This document shows, piece after piece, positions 44,124-52,397 of a stretch of DNA of 64,000 nucleotides. A program made the translations under genes and the position numbers. Every line of letters starts with the position of its first letter. The stretch's first letter is position 1. The DNA comes from Ornithoclostridium sp949298505 (GTDB lineage Bacteria > Bacillota > Clostridia > Christensenellales > UBA3700), in the NCBI GenBank assembly GCA_949298505.1, contig CASFWW010000002.1, forward strand, positions 19,629-83,628, read 5' to 3'. The notes beneath the pieces were generated by a model. It had not been told where the DNA came from and did not search any database. It worked only from the letters and a program-made list of their open reading frames with translations.

Positions 44124-44153
44124 ATTATATAAAGAATATTTTGCTTTGGTCAA
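44124..44153 (-). promoter_or_regulatory. Promoter of the 43012 lipoprotein
   Basis: On the minus strand, TTGACC-18 bp-TATAAT. The leader holds a small CGGCT/AGCCG hairpin before the RBS. Confidence 0.7.
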
Positions 44154-44245
44154 GTTTTTTCCTGAAAAGCTGTGTAATATTAAGCGCTGTTTATCGTAAG
44201 GAAATTGTAAGCGGCGTTTGAAAACGGGTCAAAATAAGTCAAAAA

Positions 44246-44268
44246 CGCAAAATAACGCGCATTTTGCG
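44246..44268. repeat. Perfect inverted repeat in the lipoprotein-plsY gap
   Basis: CGCAAAAT-7 nt-ATTTTGCG. No T-run follows, and it could be an operator or hairpin. Confidence 0.45.
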
Positions 44269-44315
44269 GATATTTGTATTTTTTTGTATACGCGAATAAT
44301 CGGGCGCGCTTTTGT

Positions 44316-44344
44316 TTGAGTTTTTACGCGCGCTATGCTATAAT
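44316..44344 (+). promoter_or_regulatory. Promoter of plsY-ychF-argS
   Basis: TTGAGT-17 bp-TATAAT, 34 bases before the plsY ATG. Confidence 0.72.
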
Positions 44345-44378
44345 ATTCAAAAACGTTTTACAAGGTATCTGACTGAAC

Positions 44379-45047
44379 ATGGCATGGTGGGGTAAGGCGT
44401 TGCTCGTAGCGGCGGCGTATCTTATAGGCTCGATAAATTTCGCGATAATTTTTTCAAGACTTAAAGGCACCGATATAACAAAAAAGGGCAGCGGCAATCC
44501 CGGCACTATGAACGTACTGCGTTCCGTAGGTAAACTCTGGGGCGTTCTGACTTTTATCTGCGACTGCGCTAAAGGCGTGATTTTCGCCGTTATCGGATTG
44601 TACTGGGTCGGAAGTCTCGATTGGTTGTTTATTCTGGGCGTCGTAACCATAGTCGGACACGTTCTTCCCGTTTACAGCAAGTTCAAAGGCGGCAAGGGCG
44701 TCGCGACGTCGATCGGCGTTTTTATCGTCGCGTATCCGATAGCCGGCGCGATCGTGCTTGCGGTGCTGATACTGATGCTGTTGTTTATCAAATACGGCTT
44801 CATCGGCTCGATAACATGCATATCCGCGATCACGATATACAGCTGTATAGTCAGCCGTGATAACGTTACGGCGATCGTCTGTTCACTCGTCATCTGGGCA
44901 ATCGTTGTCGTAAGACATTATTCCAATATAAAAAGACTGATAAGAGGAGAGGAAAACACTCTCAAACTGGTAGGGAAAAACCAAAGTAAAGACCTGACCG
45001 AGGACGGTAAAAAGGAAGAACCGGACGAAGGTCAAAAGGAGAATTGA
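44379..45047 (+). CDS. plsY: Acyl-phosphate:glycerol-3-phosphate acyltransferase
   Basis: 222 residues. An integral membrane enzyme that acylates glycerol 3-phosphate from acyl-phosphate, the first step of phospholipid synthesis. The three PlsY motifs are visible: IGSINFAII with KKGSGNPGTMNVLRS, then GHVLPVYSKFKGGKGVATSIGV, and a last loop before the C-terminal helix. A hydrophilic Lys/Glu tail of about 35 residues is longer than in many homologues. The RBS is weak. ychF begins immediately after its stop. Confidence 0.93.
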   Translation: MAWWGKALLVAAAYLIGSINFAIIFSRLKGTDITKKGSGNPGTMNVLRSVGKLWGVLTFICDCAKGVIFAVIGLYWVGSLDWLFILGVVTIVGHVLPVYSKFKGGKGVATSIGVFIVAYPIAGAIVLAVLILMLLFIKYGFIGSITCISAITIYSCIVSRDNVTAIVCSLVIWAIVVVRHYSNIKRLIRGEENTLKLVGKNQSKDLTEDGKKEEPDEGQKEN

Positions 45048-46139
45048 ATGAAACTGGGAGTAGTAGGTCTGCCCAACGTGGGCAAAAGTACGCTTTTCAA
45101 TGCCATCACGCAGGCGGGAGCGGAGAGCGCGAACTATCCGTTCTGCACGATAGAACCCAACGTGGGAGTTGTAGCCGTCCCCGACGAGAGACTGGATAAG
45201 CTTGCCGCGCTTTACGATTCTAAGAAGATAACCCCGACCGTACTCGAATTCGTCGACATAGCGGGGCTCGTCAAGGGCGCGTCTCACGGCGAAGGTCTGG
45301 GAAACAAATTTCTTTCGCACATAAGAGAGGTCGACGCGATAGTTCACGTGGTAAGGTGCTTCGACGACGAAAACATAACGCACGTTGACGGCAGCGTGGA
45401 TCCTTTGAGAGATATCGAGACCATCGACTTAGAGCTTATCTTTGCGGATATGGAGACTGTGCAGAAGCGTTCCGCAAAAGCGAGAAATTCGGCAAAGGGC
45501 GGAGACAAGAAATTCGCGGAAGAAGCGGACTTCCTCGACAGAGTGCTCAAAGAGCTCGAAAACGGCAAGCTCGTGCGCCTTATGGAGTTTTCTGAAGAAG
45601 AGCAGGCGATAATAGACGATATGTTCCTGCTGACCGCAAAACCGGTGATTTACGCTGCGAACATAGGCGAGGACGACCTGGGCAAAGAGGACAACGCATA
45701 CGTCAAAGACGTCAAGAAGTTCGCCGCTTCGCAGAACAGCGAAGTCATCGTGCTTTGCGCTAAGATAGAAGAAGAACTTGCCGGTATGGAAAAGGACGAA
45801 AAGGAGATGTTCCAGCAGGAGCTCGGCATAGACAAAAGCGGTCTTGACAAGCTTGTTTCGGCATGTTACACCCTTCTCGGTCTGATAAGCTATCTGACCG
45901 CAGGAGAGAAAGAGACGCGTGCATGGACGATTGTCAAGGGTACGAAGGCGCCTCAGGCGGCGGGAAAGATACACAGCGACTTTGAAAAAGGCTTTATACG
46001 CGCCGAGGTCGTGGACTGGAAGGTGCTTCTCGAATGCGGCTCCTACAATGCGGCGAAAGAGAAGGGAAAGGTCAGGAGCGAAGGCAAGGATTACGTCGTC
46101 CAGGACGGAGACGTGGTTTTGTTCAGATTCAACGTCTGA
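45048..46139 (+). CDS. ychF: YchF/OLA1-type P-loop ATPase
   Basis: 363 residues, the normal length. An Obg-family nucleotide hydrolase that prefers ATP. P-loop GLPNVGKSTLFNAIT is at residues about 6-20, Walker B DIAGLVKGASHGEGLGN follows, and the specificity motif is the YchF-type NxxE (AANIGED) instead of NKxD. A helical insert and the C-terminal TGS domain end in YVVQDGDVVLFRFNV. It is linked to ribosomes and stress. It is in the same operon as plsY and argS. Confidence 0.95.
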   Translation: MKLGVVGLPNVGKSTLFNAITQAGAESANYPFCTIEPNVGVVAVPDERLDKLAALYDSKKITPTVLEFVDIAGLVKGASHGEGLGNKFLSHIREVDAIVHVVRCFDDENITHVDGSVDPLRDIETIDLELIFADMETVQKRSAKARNSAKGGDKKFAEEADFLDRVLKELENGKLVRLMEFSEEEQAIIDDMFLLTAKPVIYAANIGEDDLGKEDNAYVKDVKKFAASQNSEVIVLCAKIEEELAGMEKDEKEMFQQELGIDKSGLDKLVSACYTLLGLISYLTAGEKETRAWTIVKGTKAPQAAGKIHSDFEKGFIRAEVVDWKVLLECGSYNAAKEKGKVRSEGKDYVVQDGDVVLFRFNV

Positions 46140-46171
46140 AATGAAAGATAACGTGACAAAAGAGGTATCGG

Positions 46172-47860
46172 ATGGATTACAAAAAACTGCTTGCGGACAT
46201 AGTGATATTGCAGGACGTGGAGAGCTGTGAAATAGAACCGCTCATCACCGTTCCCAAAGATCCGGCGATGGGCGATTATTGCCTGCCGTGTTTCAAGTTC
46301 GCAAAAGAGATGAAAAAAAGCCCGATGGCGCTCGCTCAGGAGATTGTATCGCGTATTGGCGCGTATAACTTCCTTGAAAAGGCAGAAGCCGTCGGCGGTT
46401 ACGTCAACTTCACGCTCAACAAGAGAATGGTCGCGACGCGCGTCGTCGAGAAGATCCTCACTGAGGGTGACGCGTACGGCAGGTCTGAAGAGGGCGCCGG
46501 CAAGACTGTCTGCATTGACTTTTCGTCAGTCAACATTGCCAAACCCTTCCATATGGGACACCTGCTCAACACCGTGATAGGCGGCGCGCTTTGCAGGATA
46601 TACCGCGCGCTCGGCTACAAGGTCGTCGGCATAAACCACCTCGGAGACTGGGGCACGCAGTTCGGCAAACTGATCGTCGCATACAAAAAGTGGGGCGACA
46701 GGAACGACATCGACAAACGCGGCGTCAGAGGACTTCTGGATATCTACGTGAAGTTCCACGAAGAAGCTGAAAAAGATCCCGCCCTTGAGGACGAGGCTCG
46801 CGCCTGGTTCAAGAAGATTGAGGACGGCAACGAAGAAGCGCTCGCGCTTTTCGGTTACTTCAAGGAAGTGACGATGAGAGAAGTGGAGAAGGTCTACAAG
46901 CGCCTCAACGTCACCTTCGATTCATATGCAGGAGAGAGTTTTTATAACGACAAGATGCAGCCCGTACTCGACGAGCTGGAGCAGAAAGGGCTTCTCGAAC
47001 TTTCGGACGGGGCAAAGATCGTCAGGTTTGATGGAGATAAAATGCCTCCGTGCCTTCTGGTCAGAAGCGACGGGGCGACCCTTTATGCGACGCGTGATCT
47101 TGCCGCGGCGGTCTATCGCAAGAACACTTACGATTTCTACAAGTGCCTTTACGTCGTTGCTTATCAGCAGAACCTGCATTTCAGGCAGATATTCGAAGTT
47201 CTGCGCAAGATGGGCAAGCCGTGGGCGGACGACATGGTGCACGTCGCGCACGGCATGGTCTCGCTTGAGGACGGCGCGCTGTCTACGCGTACCGGCAGGG
47301 TGGTATTCCTTGAAGACGTGCTGAATACCGCCGTTGCCAAGGCGGGCGAGATAATCGCAGAAAAGAACCCAGATCTTGAGGACAAAGAGAAGACCGCAGA
47401 GCAGGTCGGCGTGGGCGCGGCAGTGTTCGCAATGCTGTTCAACGGCAGGATAAAGGACGTCGTGTTCGACTATGACAAGGTGCTCAATTTCGACGGAGAG
47501 ACCGGACCGTACGTGCAGTATACTTACGCGCGTTGCTGTTCGCTTCTTGAAAAGTGCGTTTCGGAAGGCGACGACTACAATGAGGACGGCATAGCAAACG
47601 ACGAGGCTTACGCGCTCGTCAAGGCGCTTGAGAAGTATCCCGAAAGCGTACACGCCGCGGGAGAGAAGTACGAGCCCAGCATAGTTACAAGGCAGATCGT
47701 CGACATCGCTCAGGCGTTCAACAAATTCTATTTCGAACACAATATAAAAGACGCCGCACCCGACGTTAGGAACGCGAGACTCGCGCTTGTCGCGGCAACG
47801 AAACAGGTCATCGAAAGCGGACTTACGCTTCTCGGGATCTCGGCTCCCAAAAGAATGTAA
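46172..47860 (+). CDS. argS: Arginine-tRNA ligase
   Basis: 562 residues. It charges tRNA-Arg. The N-terminal Arg-S domain (about 1-105) is followed by the class I catalytic core with the HIGH-type motif HMGH (KPFHMGHLLNTV). GVGAAVFAMLFNGRIKDVVFD is a conserved ArgRS stretch, and GALSTRTGRVVFL replaces KMSKS, as is usual for ArgRS. The C-terminal anticodon domain begins with EKYPESVHAA. It is 32 bases after ychF with RBS AAGAGG, so it is probably the last gene of the operon. Confidence 0.95.
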   Translation: MDYKKLLADIVILQDVESCEIEPLITVPKDPAMGDYCLPCFKFAKEMKKSPMALAQEIVSRIGAYNFLEKAEAVGGYVNFTLNKRMVATRVVEKILTEGDAYGRSEEGAGKTVCIDFSSVNIAKPFHMGHLLNTVIGGALCRIYRALGYKVVGINHLGDWGTQFGKLIVAYKKWGDRNDIDKRGVRGLLDIYVKFHEEAEKDPALEDEARAWFKKIEDGNEEALALFGYFKEVTMREVEKVYKRLNVTFDSYAGESFYNDKMQPVLDELEQKGLLELSDGAKIVRFDGDKMPPCLLVRSDGATLYATRDLAAAVYRKNTYDFYKCLYVVAYQQNLHFRQIFEVLRKMGKPWADDMVHVAHGMVSLEDGALSTRTGRVVFLEDVLNTAVAKAGEIIAEKNPDLEDKEKTAEQVGVGAAVFAMLFNGRIKDVVFDYDKVLNFDGETGPYVQYTYARCCSLLEKCVSEGDDYNEDGIANDEAYALVKALEKYPESVHAAGEKYEPSIVTRQIVDIAQAFNKFYFEHNIKDAAPDVRNARLALVAATKQVIESGLTLLGISAPKRM

Positions 47861-48029
47861 AACCTACACGGGCAGGAAAATTTTCAGAAAAAGCGCGCCT
47901 TGGAAAACTTCATACGTCACCGGATTTCGAACCAAAGCGTCCGGGCGGAAAAGTTGCCGGGGCAGAAAATATTTTGCGTACAATAAGCAATCTGTACGTA
48001 TCGCCTGAAGGCGGAAGGAGAAAGACAAA

Positions 48030-49148
48030 ATGTTAGTGGACAAGAGGATTGAAACCCTTGCAAAAAATCTGGTTAATTATTCGTGCAACGTTCAGAAGGG
48101 CGAAAACGTCCTGATCGAAGCGTTCGGCATTGATTATCAGCTGGTGAACTGCGTGGTCAAAGAGGTCTATGCGGCGGGCGGCTATCCGTTCGTCAGCGTG
48201 TTCGACAACCGCATACAGCGTGAGCTGATGAAGGGCATGGACGAAACTCTCGCTAAGAAGATGGCGGAATTCGACTGCGCCAAGATGGACAAGATGGATG
48301 CATACATCGGCATCCGCGGCGGCGAGAACGCTTACGAGACCTGCGATATAGACGCGTCAAGGATGGGCGCATACAGCAAGTTCTATTCGCTTCCCGTTCA
48401 TCACGACAGACGCGTCGCTCACACCAAGTGGGTCGTGCTCAGATACCCCACCCAGGGCATGAGCGCGATGTCCGCAATGAGCACCGAAAGTTTCGAAGAC
48501 TTTTATTTCGACGTCTGCAATCTCGATTACCGCAAGATGGGCGAGGCGATGACTCCGCTTGTCGAGCTGATGAACAAGACGGATAAAGTCCGCATCGTCG
48601 GACCCGGCACCGACCTCAGCTTTTCTATCAAGGGGATCGGCGGCGTCAAGTGCTGCGGTCTCAGAAACATCCCTGACGGAGAGGTTTATACCGCGCCGGT
48701 CAAGAATAGCGTGAACGGCAGGATAACTTATAACGTGCCTACGAGCAAGGACGGCATAAAATTTGAAAACGTATCCCTCCTTTTCAAGGACGGCAAGATA
48801 ATTGAAGCGACCGCCAACGATACGGAGGCGATCAACAAGATCTTCGATACTGACGAAGGTTCAAGGTACGTCGGAGAATTCGCCATCGGCGTGAACCCGT
48901 TCGTCACCAAGGCTATGGGCGACATCCTGTTCGACGAGAAGATCAGCGGCAGCATCCACTTTACGCCGGGCAGCTGCTACGACGACGCGTTCAACGGCAA
49001 CAGGAGCGCGATCCACTGGGATCTCGTGCTTGTGCAGACCAAGGCGTTCGGCGGCGGCGAGATCTATTTCGACGACAGGCTGATCAGGAAGGACGGCGTG
49101 TTTGTCGTGGACGAACTCAAAGGGCTGAATCCCGAAAATCTCGCCTGA
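48030..49148 (+). CDS. M29-family aminopeptidase
   Basis: 372 residues, slightly short for the AmpS/PepS group. A cytoplasmic metal-dependent enzyme releasing N-terminal residues from peptides. N-terminal YSCNVQKGENVLIEA is typical. Metal ligands fit GEFAIGVN (Glu), SIHFTPGSCY (His) and AIHWDLV (His, Asp) in the C-terminal half. RBS AAGGAG precedes the ATG. It is likely a single gene; a promoter in the 169-base gap before it is unclear. Confidence 0.9.
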   Translation: MLVDKRIETLAKNLVNYSCNVQKGENVLIEAFGIDYQLVNCVVKEVYAAGGYPFVSVFDNRIQRELMKGMDETLAKKMAEFDCAKMDKMDAYIGIRGGENAYETCDIDASRMGAYSKFYSLPVHHDRRVAHTKWVVLRYPTQGMSAMSAMSTESFEDFYFDVCNLDYRKMGEAMTPLVELMNKTDKVRIVGPGTDLSFSIKGIGGVKCCGLRNIPDGEVYTAPVKNSVNGRITYNVPTSKDGIKFENVSLLFKDGKIIEATANDTEAINKIFDTDEGSRYVGEFAIGVNPFVTKAMGDILFDEKISGSIHFTPGSCYDDAFNGNRSAIHWDLVLVQTKAFGGGEIYFDDRLIRKDGVFVVDELKGLNPENLA

Positions 49149-49190
49149 AAAGCGCAAAATCAAGAAAACCGCTAAAATCTACGCAAAGCA

Positions 49191-49219
49191 TTGTAATTTT
49201 TTTAACATTGTGATAAGAT
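49191..49219 (+). promoter_or_regulatory. Promoter of the aldolase gene
   Basis: TTGTAA-17 bp-TAAGAT, with a leader of about 85 nt that contains a small CGCC-TAAA-GGCG hairpin. Confidence 0.6.
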
Positions 49220-49310
49220 ATAAGCGATGCGGCGATCCCGCACAGACACGGTAATAACGCCTAAAGGCGCAATACGAAACAGGACAACAATTTTTTGGAG
49301 GTAATTTTTT

Positions 49311-50264
49311 ATGCCATTGGTTACATCTGCCAACATGTTTAAGAAGGCATACGAGGGCGGTTACGCTATCGGCGCTTTCAACGTAAACAATATGGAAATC
49401 ATTCAGGGTATCGTAGAAGCGGCAACGGAGGAGAACGCTCCGCTCATTCTTCAGGTTTCTTCCGGCGCGAGAAAGTACGCTAACCCCGTATATCTGCGCA
49501 AGATGGTCGAAGCTGCTGAAGAAGTCAGCCATCTGCCCATCTGCCTGCACCTCGACCACGGCGATACGTTCGAGCTTTGCAAGAGCTGTATCGACGGCGG
49601 TTTCAACTCCGTCATGATCGACGGCAGCCATCACGCTTTCAAGGACAATATCGAACTTACCCGCAAGGTAGTCGAGTATGCTCACGACCACGGCGTCGTC
49701 GTTGAGGGCGAGCTGGGAAGACTCGCAGGCGTTGAAGACGAAGTAAAAGTCTCCGCTGAGGACAGCTCCTACACCAGACCCGAAGAAGTCGAAGAGTTCG
49801 TCACCAAGACCGGCGTTGACAGCCTTGCTATAGCGATCGGCACTTCTCACGGCGCTTACAAGTTCAAGCCGGGCACCAAGCCGCAGCTCAGATTCGACAT
49901 TCTCGAAGAAGTTGCTAAGAGACTGCCCAACTTCCCGATAGTCCTGCACGGCGCATCTTCCGTTCCGCAGGAATTTGTCAGGATCATCAACGAGAACGGC
50001 GGCGCGCTCAAAGACGCGATCGGCGTGCCCGAAGATATGCTGAGAAAGGCGGCTTCCATGGCTGTCTGCAAGATCAATATCGACAGCGACCTGCGTATGG
50101 CTTGCACCGCAGGCATCCGCAAGCACTTCGTCGAGCATCCGGATCACTTCGATCCCAGACAGTACCTGGGCGACGCGAGAGCGAACATCAAGTACATTGT
50201 CAAGCACAAGCTGACCGAAGTTCTCGGCTGTGCAGGCAAGGCTACCGAGATCCTCAACGCGTAA
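49311..50264 (+). CDS. fba: Class II fructose-1,6-bisphosphate aldolase
   Basis: 317 residues. A zinc enzyme of glycolysis splitting fructose 1,6-bisphosphate. LHLDHGDTFELCKSCIDGGF contains the catalytic Asp and the first zinc His. GSHHAFKDNI and VEGELGRLAGVEDEV follow. LHGASSVPQEF carries another zinc His, and NINSDL-like KINIDSDLR closes the phosphate site. A strong TTGGAGGT RBS and biased codons suggest high expression. Sugar specificity (fructose or tagatose bisphosphate) cannot be fixed from sequence alone. Confidence 0.92.
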   Translation: MPLVTSANMFKKAYEGGYAIGAFNVNNMEIIQGIVEAATEENAPLILQVSSGARKYANPVYLRKMVEAAEEVSHLPICLHLDHGDTFELCKSCIDGGFNSVMIDGSHHAFKDNIELTRKVVEYAHDHGVVVEGELGRLAGVEDEVKVSAEDSSYTRPEEVEEFVTKTGVDSLAIAIGTSHGAYKFKPGTKPQLRFDILEEVAKRLPNFPIVLHGASSVPQEFVRIINENGGALKDAIGVPEDMLRKAASMAVCKINIDSDLRMACTAGIRKHFVEHPDHFDPRQYLGDARANIKYIVKHKLTEVLGCAGKATEILNA

Positions 50265-50280
50265 TCGTTTGAAATCGGCA

Positions 50281-50311
50281 CGGACGGGCGGCAACGCCCG
50301 TCCTTTTTTGT
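50281..50311 (+). terminator. Terminator of the aldolase gene
   Basis: GGACGGGCG-GCAA-CGCCCGTCC followed by six T residues. Confidence 0.92.
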
Positions 50312-50467
50312 TTGTATTGTATATTTAATTTGAAAACCGTGTTAAAATATCCGGGAAGGACATCGCTATGTTTAAGACGCGGAACGCGTGGATTTGTCTT
50401 TTTTGTCTTCGTTTTGCTTGCCGGAATAAAATATCCTGAAATATTCTAAAAATTTATAAAATTAAAC

Positions 50468-50496
50468 TTGACAACCAAAAGTTACAAACGTATAAT
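50468..50496 (+). promoter_or_regulatory. Perfect consensus promoter of the phosphoesterase gene
   Basis: TTGACA-17 bp-TATAAT. Confidence 0.88.
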
Positions 50497-50516
50497 ATAA
50501 ATACTGTTTATAATCT

Positions 50517-50580
50517 GTCGGGTTTGATACAAGGCAAACTTAGGCTTGCTTTTTTTATTGTCCCGACCGGACACGTCGGC
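50517..50580 (+). promoter_or_regulatory. Structured leader with a terminator-like hairpin (possible attenuator)
   Basis: AAGGCAA (50531-50537) pairs with TTGCTTT (50546-50552), running into a seven-T tract. GTCGGG (50517-50522) can pair with CCCGAC (50562-50567), and CCGAC of the latter can instead pair with GTCGG (50575-50579) next to the RBS. It does not match a riboswitch class I know. Confidence 0.5.
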
Positions 50581-50596
50581 GTTTGGAGGAGGTATC

Positions 50597-51127
50597 ATGA
50601 TTTTTTTTACAAGTGATCTGCATCTCGGTCACGAGAATGTGATCAAAATGTGCAATCGGCCTTTTTCAGACGCAGAGGAGATGAACGAGGCGCTTGTTTC
50701 CGCATGGAACGGCAGGGTGCATAAAAACGATACGGTGTACATTGTCGGAGATTTCGCATACCGCTCCAAAGTCTCTCCCGAAGAGTTTCTGAAAAGGCTG
50801 AAAGGGAATAAGTATCTGATAATCGGCAACCACGACCGTTCGTGGATCGGCGGCGTAGATCTGTCAAAGTATTTTATCGGATGGTCGTCGTATACGGTGA
50901 TAAATACGGGAAGGGGAAAGGCAACTCTTTGTCATTTTCCGATGCTGGCGTTTGAGGGCAAATTTCTTATCCACGGACATATGCACAACAACACTAAGCG
51001 CCCTTACTGGAGCTATCTGAAGACAATGGACAACGCGCTCAACGCAGGCGTGGATATCAACGGCTTTATCCCCGTAACTTTTGACGAGCTTGTCGCAAAT
51101 AATGAGGAGTTCAGAAAGAACAACTGA
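50597..51127 (+). CDS. Calcineurin-like metallophosphoesterase (COG4186 type)
   Basis: 176 residues, about the usual length. The two-metal phosphoesterase motifs are all present in order: SDLHLGHENV (residues about 6-15), GDFAYR, GNHDRSW, CHFPM and HGHMHNN. The substrate is unknown; family members act on nucleotides or phosphodiesters. The start at 50597 follows GGAGGAGG; the longer frame from 50546 begins inside the leader hairpin. It is a single gene with a terminator at 51248. Confidence 0.87.
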   Translation: MIFFTSDLHLGHENVIKMCNRPFSDAEEMNEALVSAWNGRVHKNDTVYIVGDFAYRSKVSPEEFLKRLKGNKYLIIGNHDRSWIGGVDLSKYFIGWSSYTVINTGRGKATLCHFPMLAFEGKFLIHGHMHNNTKRPYWSYLKTMDNALNAGVDINGFIPVTFDELVANNEEFRKNN

Positions 51128-51247
51128 TAGCTTTTATATCAGATAAAAATCTTTGTTTCAAGCAAAGCAAAATAGAAACAGCCGATACAGCCATACGGAT
51201 CGGATATGCGCGAAAGCATATGTGATAGAAGGGGCAGGCAATATAAG

Positions 51248-51277
51248 ACGGGGCGGATATTTTCGCTCCGTTTTTTC
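51248..51277 (+). terminator. Terminator downstream of the phosphoesterase gene
   Basis: ACGGGGCG and CGCTCCGT (one G-T pair) with an 8-nt loop and six T residues. It lies about 120 bases after the stop codon; the stretch between has no gene. Confidence 0.75.
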
Positions 51278-51452
51278 CTTTGGCAGCATATTTATTACAG
51301 AGTTTTCAGCGCAGGTATTACCCGCAAACTTTCCGCGTTTAGCCTGAAATTCGTTTGAGTATAGATTTAGCAAATCTAATTCCTATAATTACGTTTCATG
51401 TCGGATAAAGAACTGAAGCAACTAATTTTTTAGTGAATAATTATAGTAAAAT
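51278..51452. other. Intergenic stretch without a gene
   Basis: No credible frame is visible; the small plus-strand frame 51153-51347 runs across the terminator and lacks an RBS. A short AGATTT/AAATCT hairpin near 51364-51379 is the only structure. Confidence 0.4.
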
Positions 51453-51484
51453 ATCGTTTTTAGGTCTTTTGACCTAAAAACGAT
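51453..51484. repeat. 14-bp perfect palindrome with the AGGTC..GACCT core, 3' of the XRE gene
   Basis: ATCGTTTTTAGGTC-TTTT-GACCTAAAAACGAT. Its centre equals the core of the repeat array on the other side of the XRE gene, read on the opposite strand. It has no T-run, so an operator is more likely than a terminator. Confidence 0.75.
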
Positions 51485-51620
51485 AGGGCGAAAACGTAAA
51501 TTTATTATTAGCTTTGCAGATAACGGTCAGGTTGGCATACTTTAACAAATATAATTGCTTATCTAAGCGGAAATAATCGAGATCAAGTAAAAAACTGCGG
51601 ATTTTTATATAATCAAATGG
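51485..51620. other. AT-rich 3' flank of the XRE gene
   Basis: No gene or clear terminator is visible between the palindrome and the XRE stop codon. Confidence 0.4.
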
Positions 51621-51866
51621 TCAGACGCTTTTTCTCACAAGGCGAGAGAAGTCGAGTTTTCTCGTGATTTCCGTAACGCCGAAAATCTCGTCGGGAGTAA
51701 TACCGAGCGTTTCGTAAATTTTCACTATGTTGTCATATCCGGGCTTCTTTTTTCCGGATTTCCATTGACCTATCGTGGTTTGGTTTACGTCAAGAAGATC
51801 GGCAAGTTCGCCCTGATTTATCTTGCTGTAAAACATTATGTCGCGTATGATTTCAGGAAATTCCAT
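51621..51866 (-). CDS. XRE-family helix-turn-helix regulator (81 aa)
   Basis: The DNA-binding domain spans about residues 6-65: IIRDIMFYSKINQGELADLL, then DVNQTTIGQWKSGKKKPGYD (recognition helix), and IVKIYETLGITPDEIFG. Only a short basic tail follows, so there is no sensor domain. Similar proteins control phage, toxin-antitoxin or surface loci. Its gene is flanked on both sides by AGGTC-N4-GACCT palindromes, which are the obvious operator candidates. No strong RBS is seen upstream of the ATG. The flanks are more AT-rich than the rest of the window. Confidence 0.88.
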   Translation of the reverse strand: MEFPEIIRDIMFYSKINQGELADLLDVNQTTIGQWKSGKKKPGYDNIVKIYETLGITPDEIFGVTEITRKLDFSRLVRKSV

Positions 51867-51893
51867 ATTGACAATCCTTATTTTATCCGTATT

Positions 51894-51922
51894 TTTATAT
51901 AAATATTATTTAATTAATTCAA
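51894..51922 (-). promoter_or_regulatory. Candidate promoter of the XRE gene
   Basis: On the minus strand, TTGAAT-17 bp-TATAAA, just left of the repeat array. Confidence 0.55.
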
Positions 51923-51953
51923 CTTGATTATAATTGACTTTAGGTCAAAAGAC

Positions 51954-51982
51954 TTGACATAGGTCAAAAGACCTAATATAAT
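51954..51982 (+). promoter_or_regulatory. Perfect promoter whose 17-bp spacer is the palindromic repeat
   Basis: TTGACA (51954-51959), then TAGGTCAAAAGACCTAA, then TATAAT (51977-51982). A repressor on the palindrome would cover both promoter boxes. It points to the LRR gene at 52398. Confidence 0.85.
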
Positions 51983-52080
51983 ATCAGTAGTAATATTTTG
52001 AAAGACTTGATTCAGGTAGAAGACTTGATTGGGGCAGAAGACAGGACATTGGTAAACAGACTTAATTCAGGTTAAAAAAT

Positions 52081-52109
52081 TTGTTTTAGGTCAAAAGACT
52101 TAAGATAAT
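52081..52109 (+). promoter_or_regulatory. Second, weaker copy of the promoter-operator module
   Basis: TTGTTT, then TAGGTCAAAAGACTTAA (17 bp), then GATAAT: the same arrangement as at 51954, degraded. Confidence 0.55.
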
Positions 52110-52345
52110 ACCTATGTAGATATATTAAAAAGCCTGACATAATATCGATGCTAATAGGTCAAAAAATTTGATTCAGGTCAAAAGACCTAAAGTTGGCAGA
52201 GTATATAATGTATTGATCGGAAACAGGAAAAGATTCTTCAAAGCGATGAAAACAGGTGAAAATTAATTATTTTGCCAAACATTGAAACGTACAGCAAAAA
52301 GTTGTCGTCGACTTTTATAAATAACGTATCATAATATATTCAGGG

Positions 52346-52380
52346 GGTTCGAATATTTTTATATTTTGAAATTTCGAGCC
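52346..52380 (+). repeat. Hairpin just before the RBS of the LRR gene
   Basis: GGTTCGAA pairs with TTCGAGCC across an AT-rich loop. AGGAGG begins eight bases downstream, so it may affect translation or mRNA life. Confidence 0.5.
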
Positions 52381-52397
52381 GTAATTAGGAGGAATTT

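Larger units (their letters stand above)
51942..52193. repeat. Array of about ten degenerate 19-bp operator-like repeats
   Basis: The consensus is AGGTCAAAAGACTTGATTC. Clear copies start at 51942, 51961, 52014, 52031, 52050, 52069, 52088, 52156 and 52175, with weaker ones at 51997 and 52126. Neighbouring starts are mostly 19 bp apart. Copies at 51961 and 52175 are perfect palindromes AGGTC-AAAA-GACCT. No reading frame crosses the array. Confidence 0.85.

Noticed and set aside
51153..51347. A 64-codon plus-strand frame after the phosphoesterase gene
   Set aside because: It runs through an intrinsic terminator, has no RBS, and its composition is not protein-like.
51942..52193. The 19-bp repeats as a CRISPR array
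   Set aside because: The units adjoin each other without unique spacers, the copies are degenerate, several are palindromic operator-like sites, and no cas gene is present.
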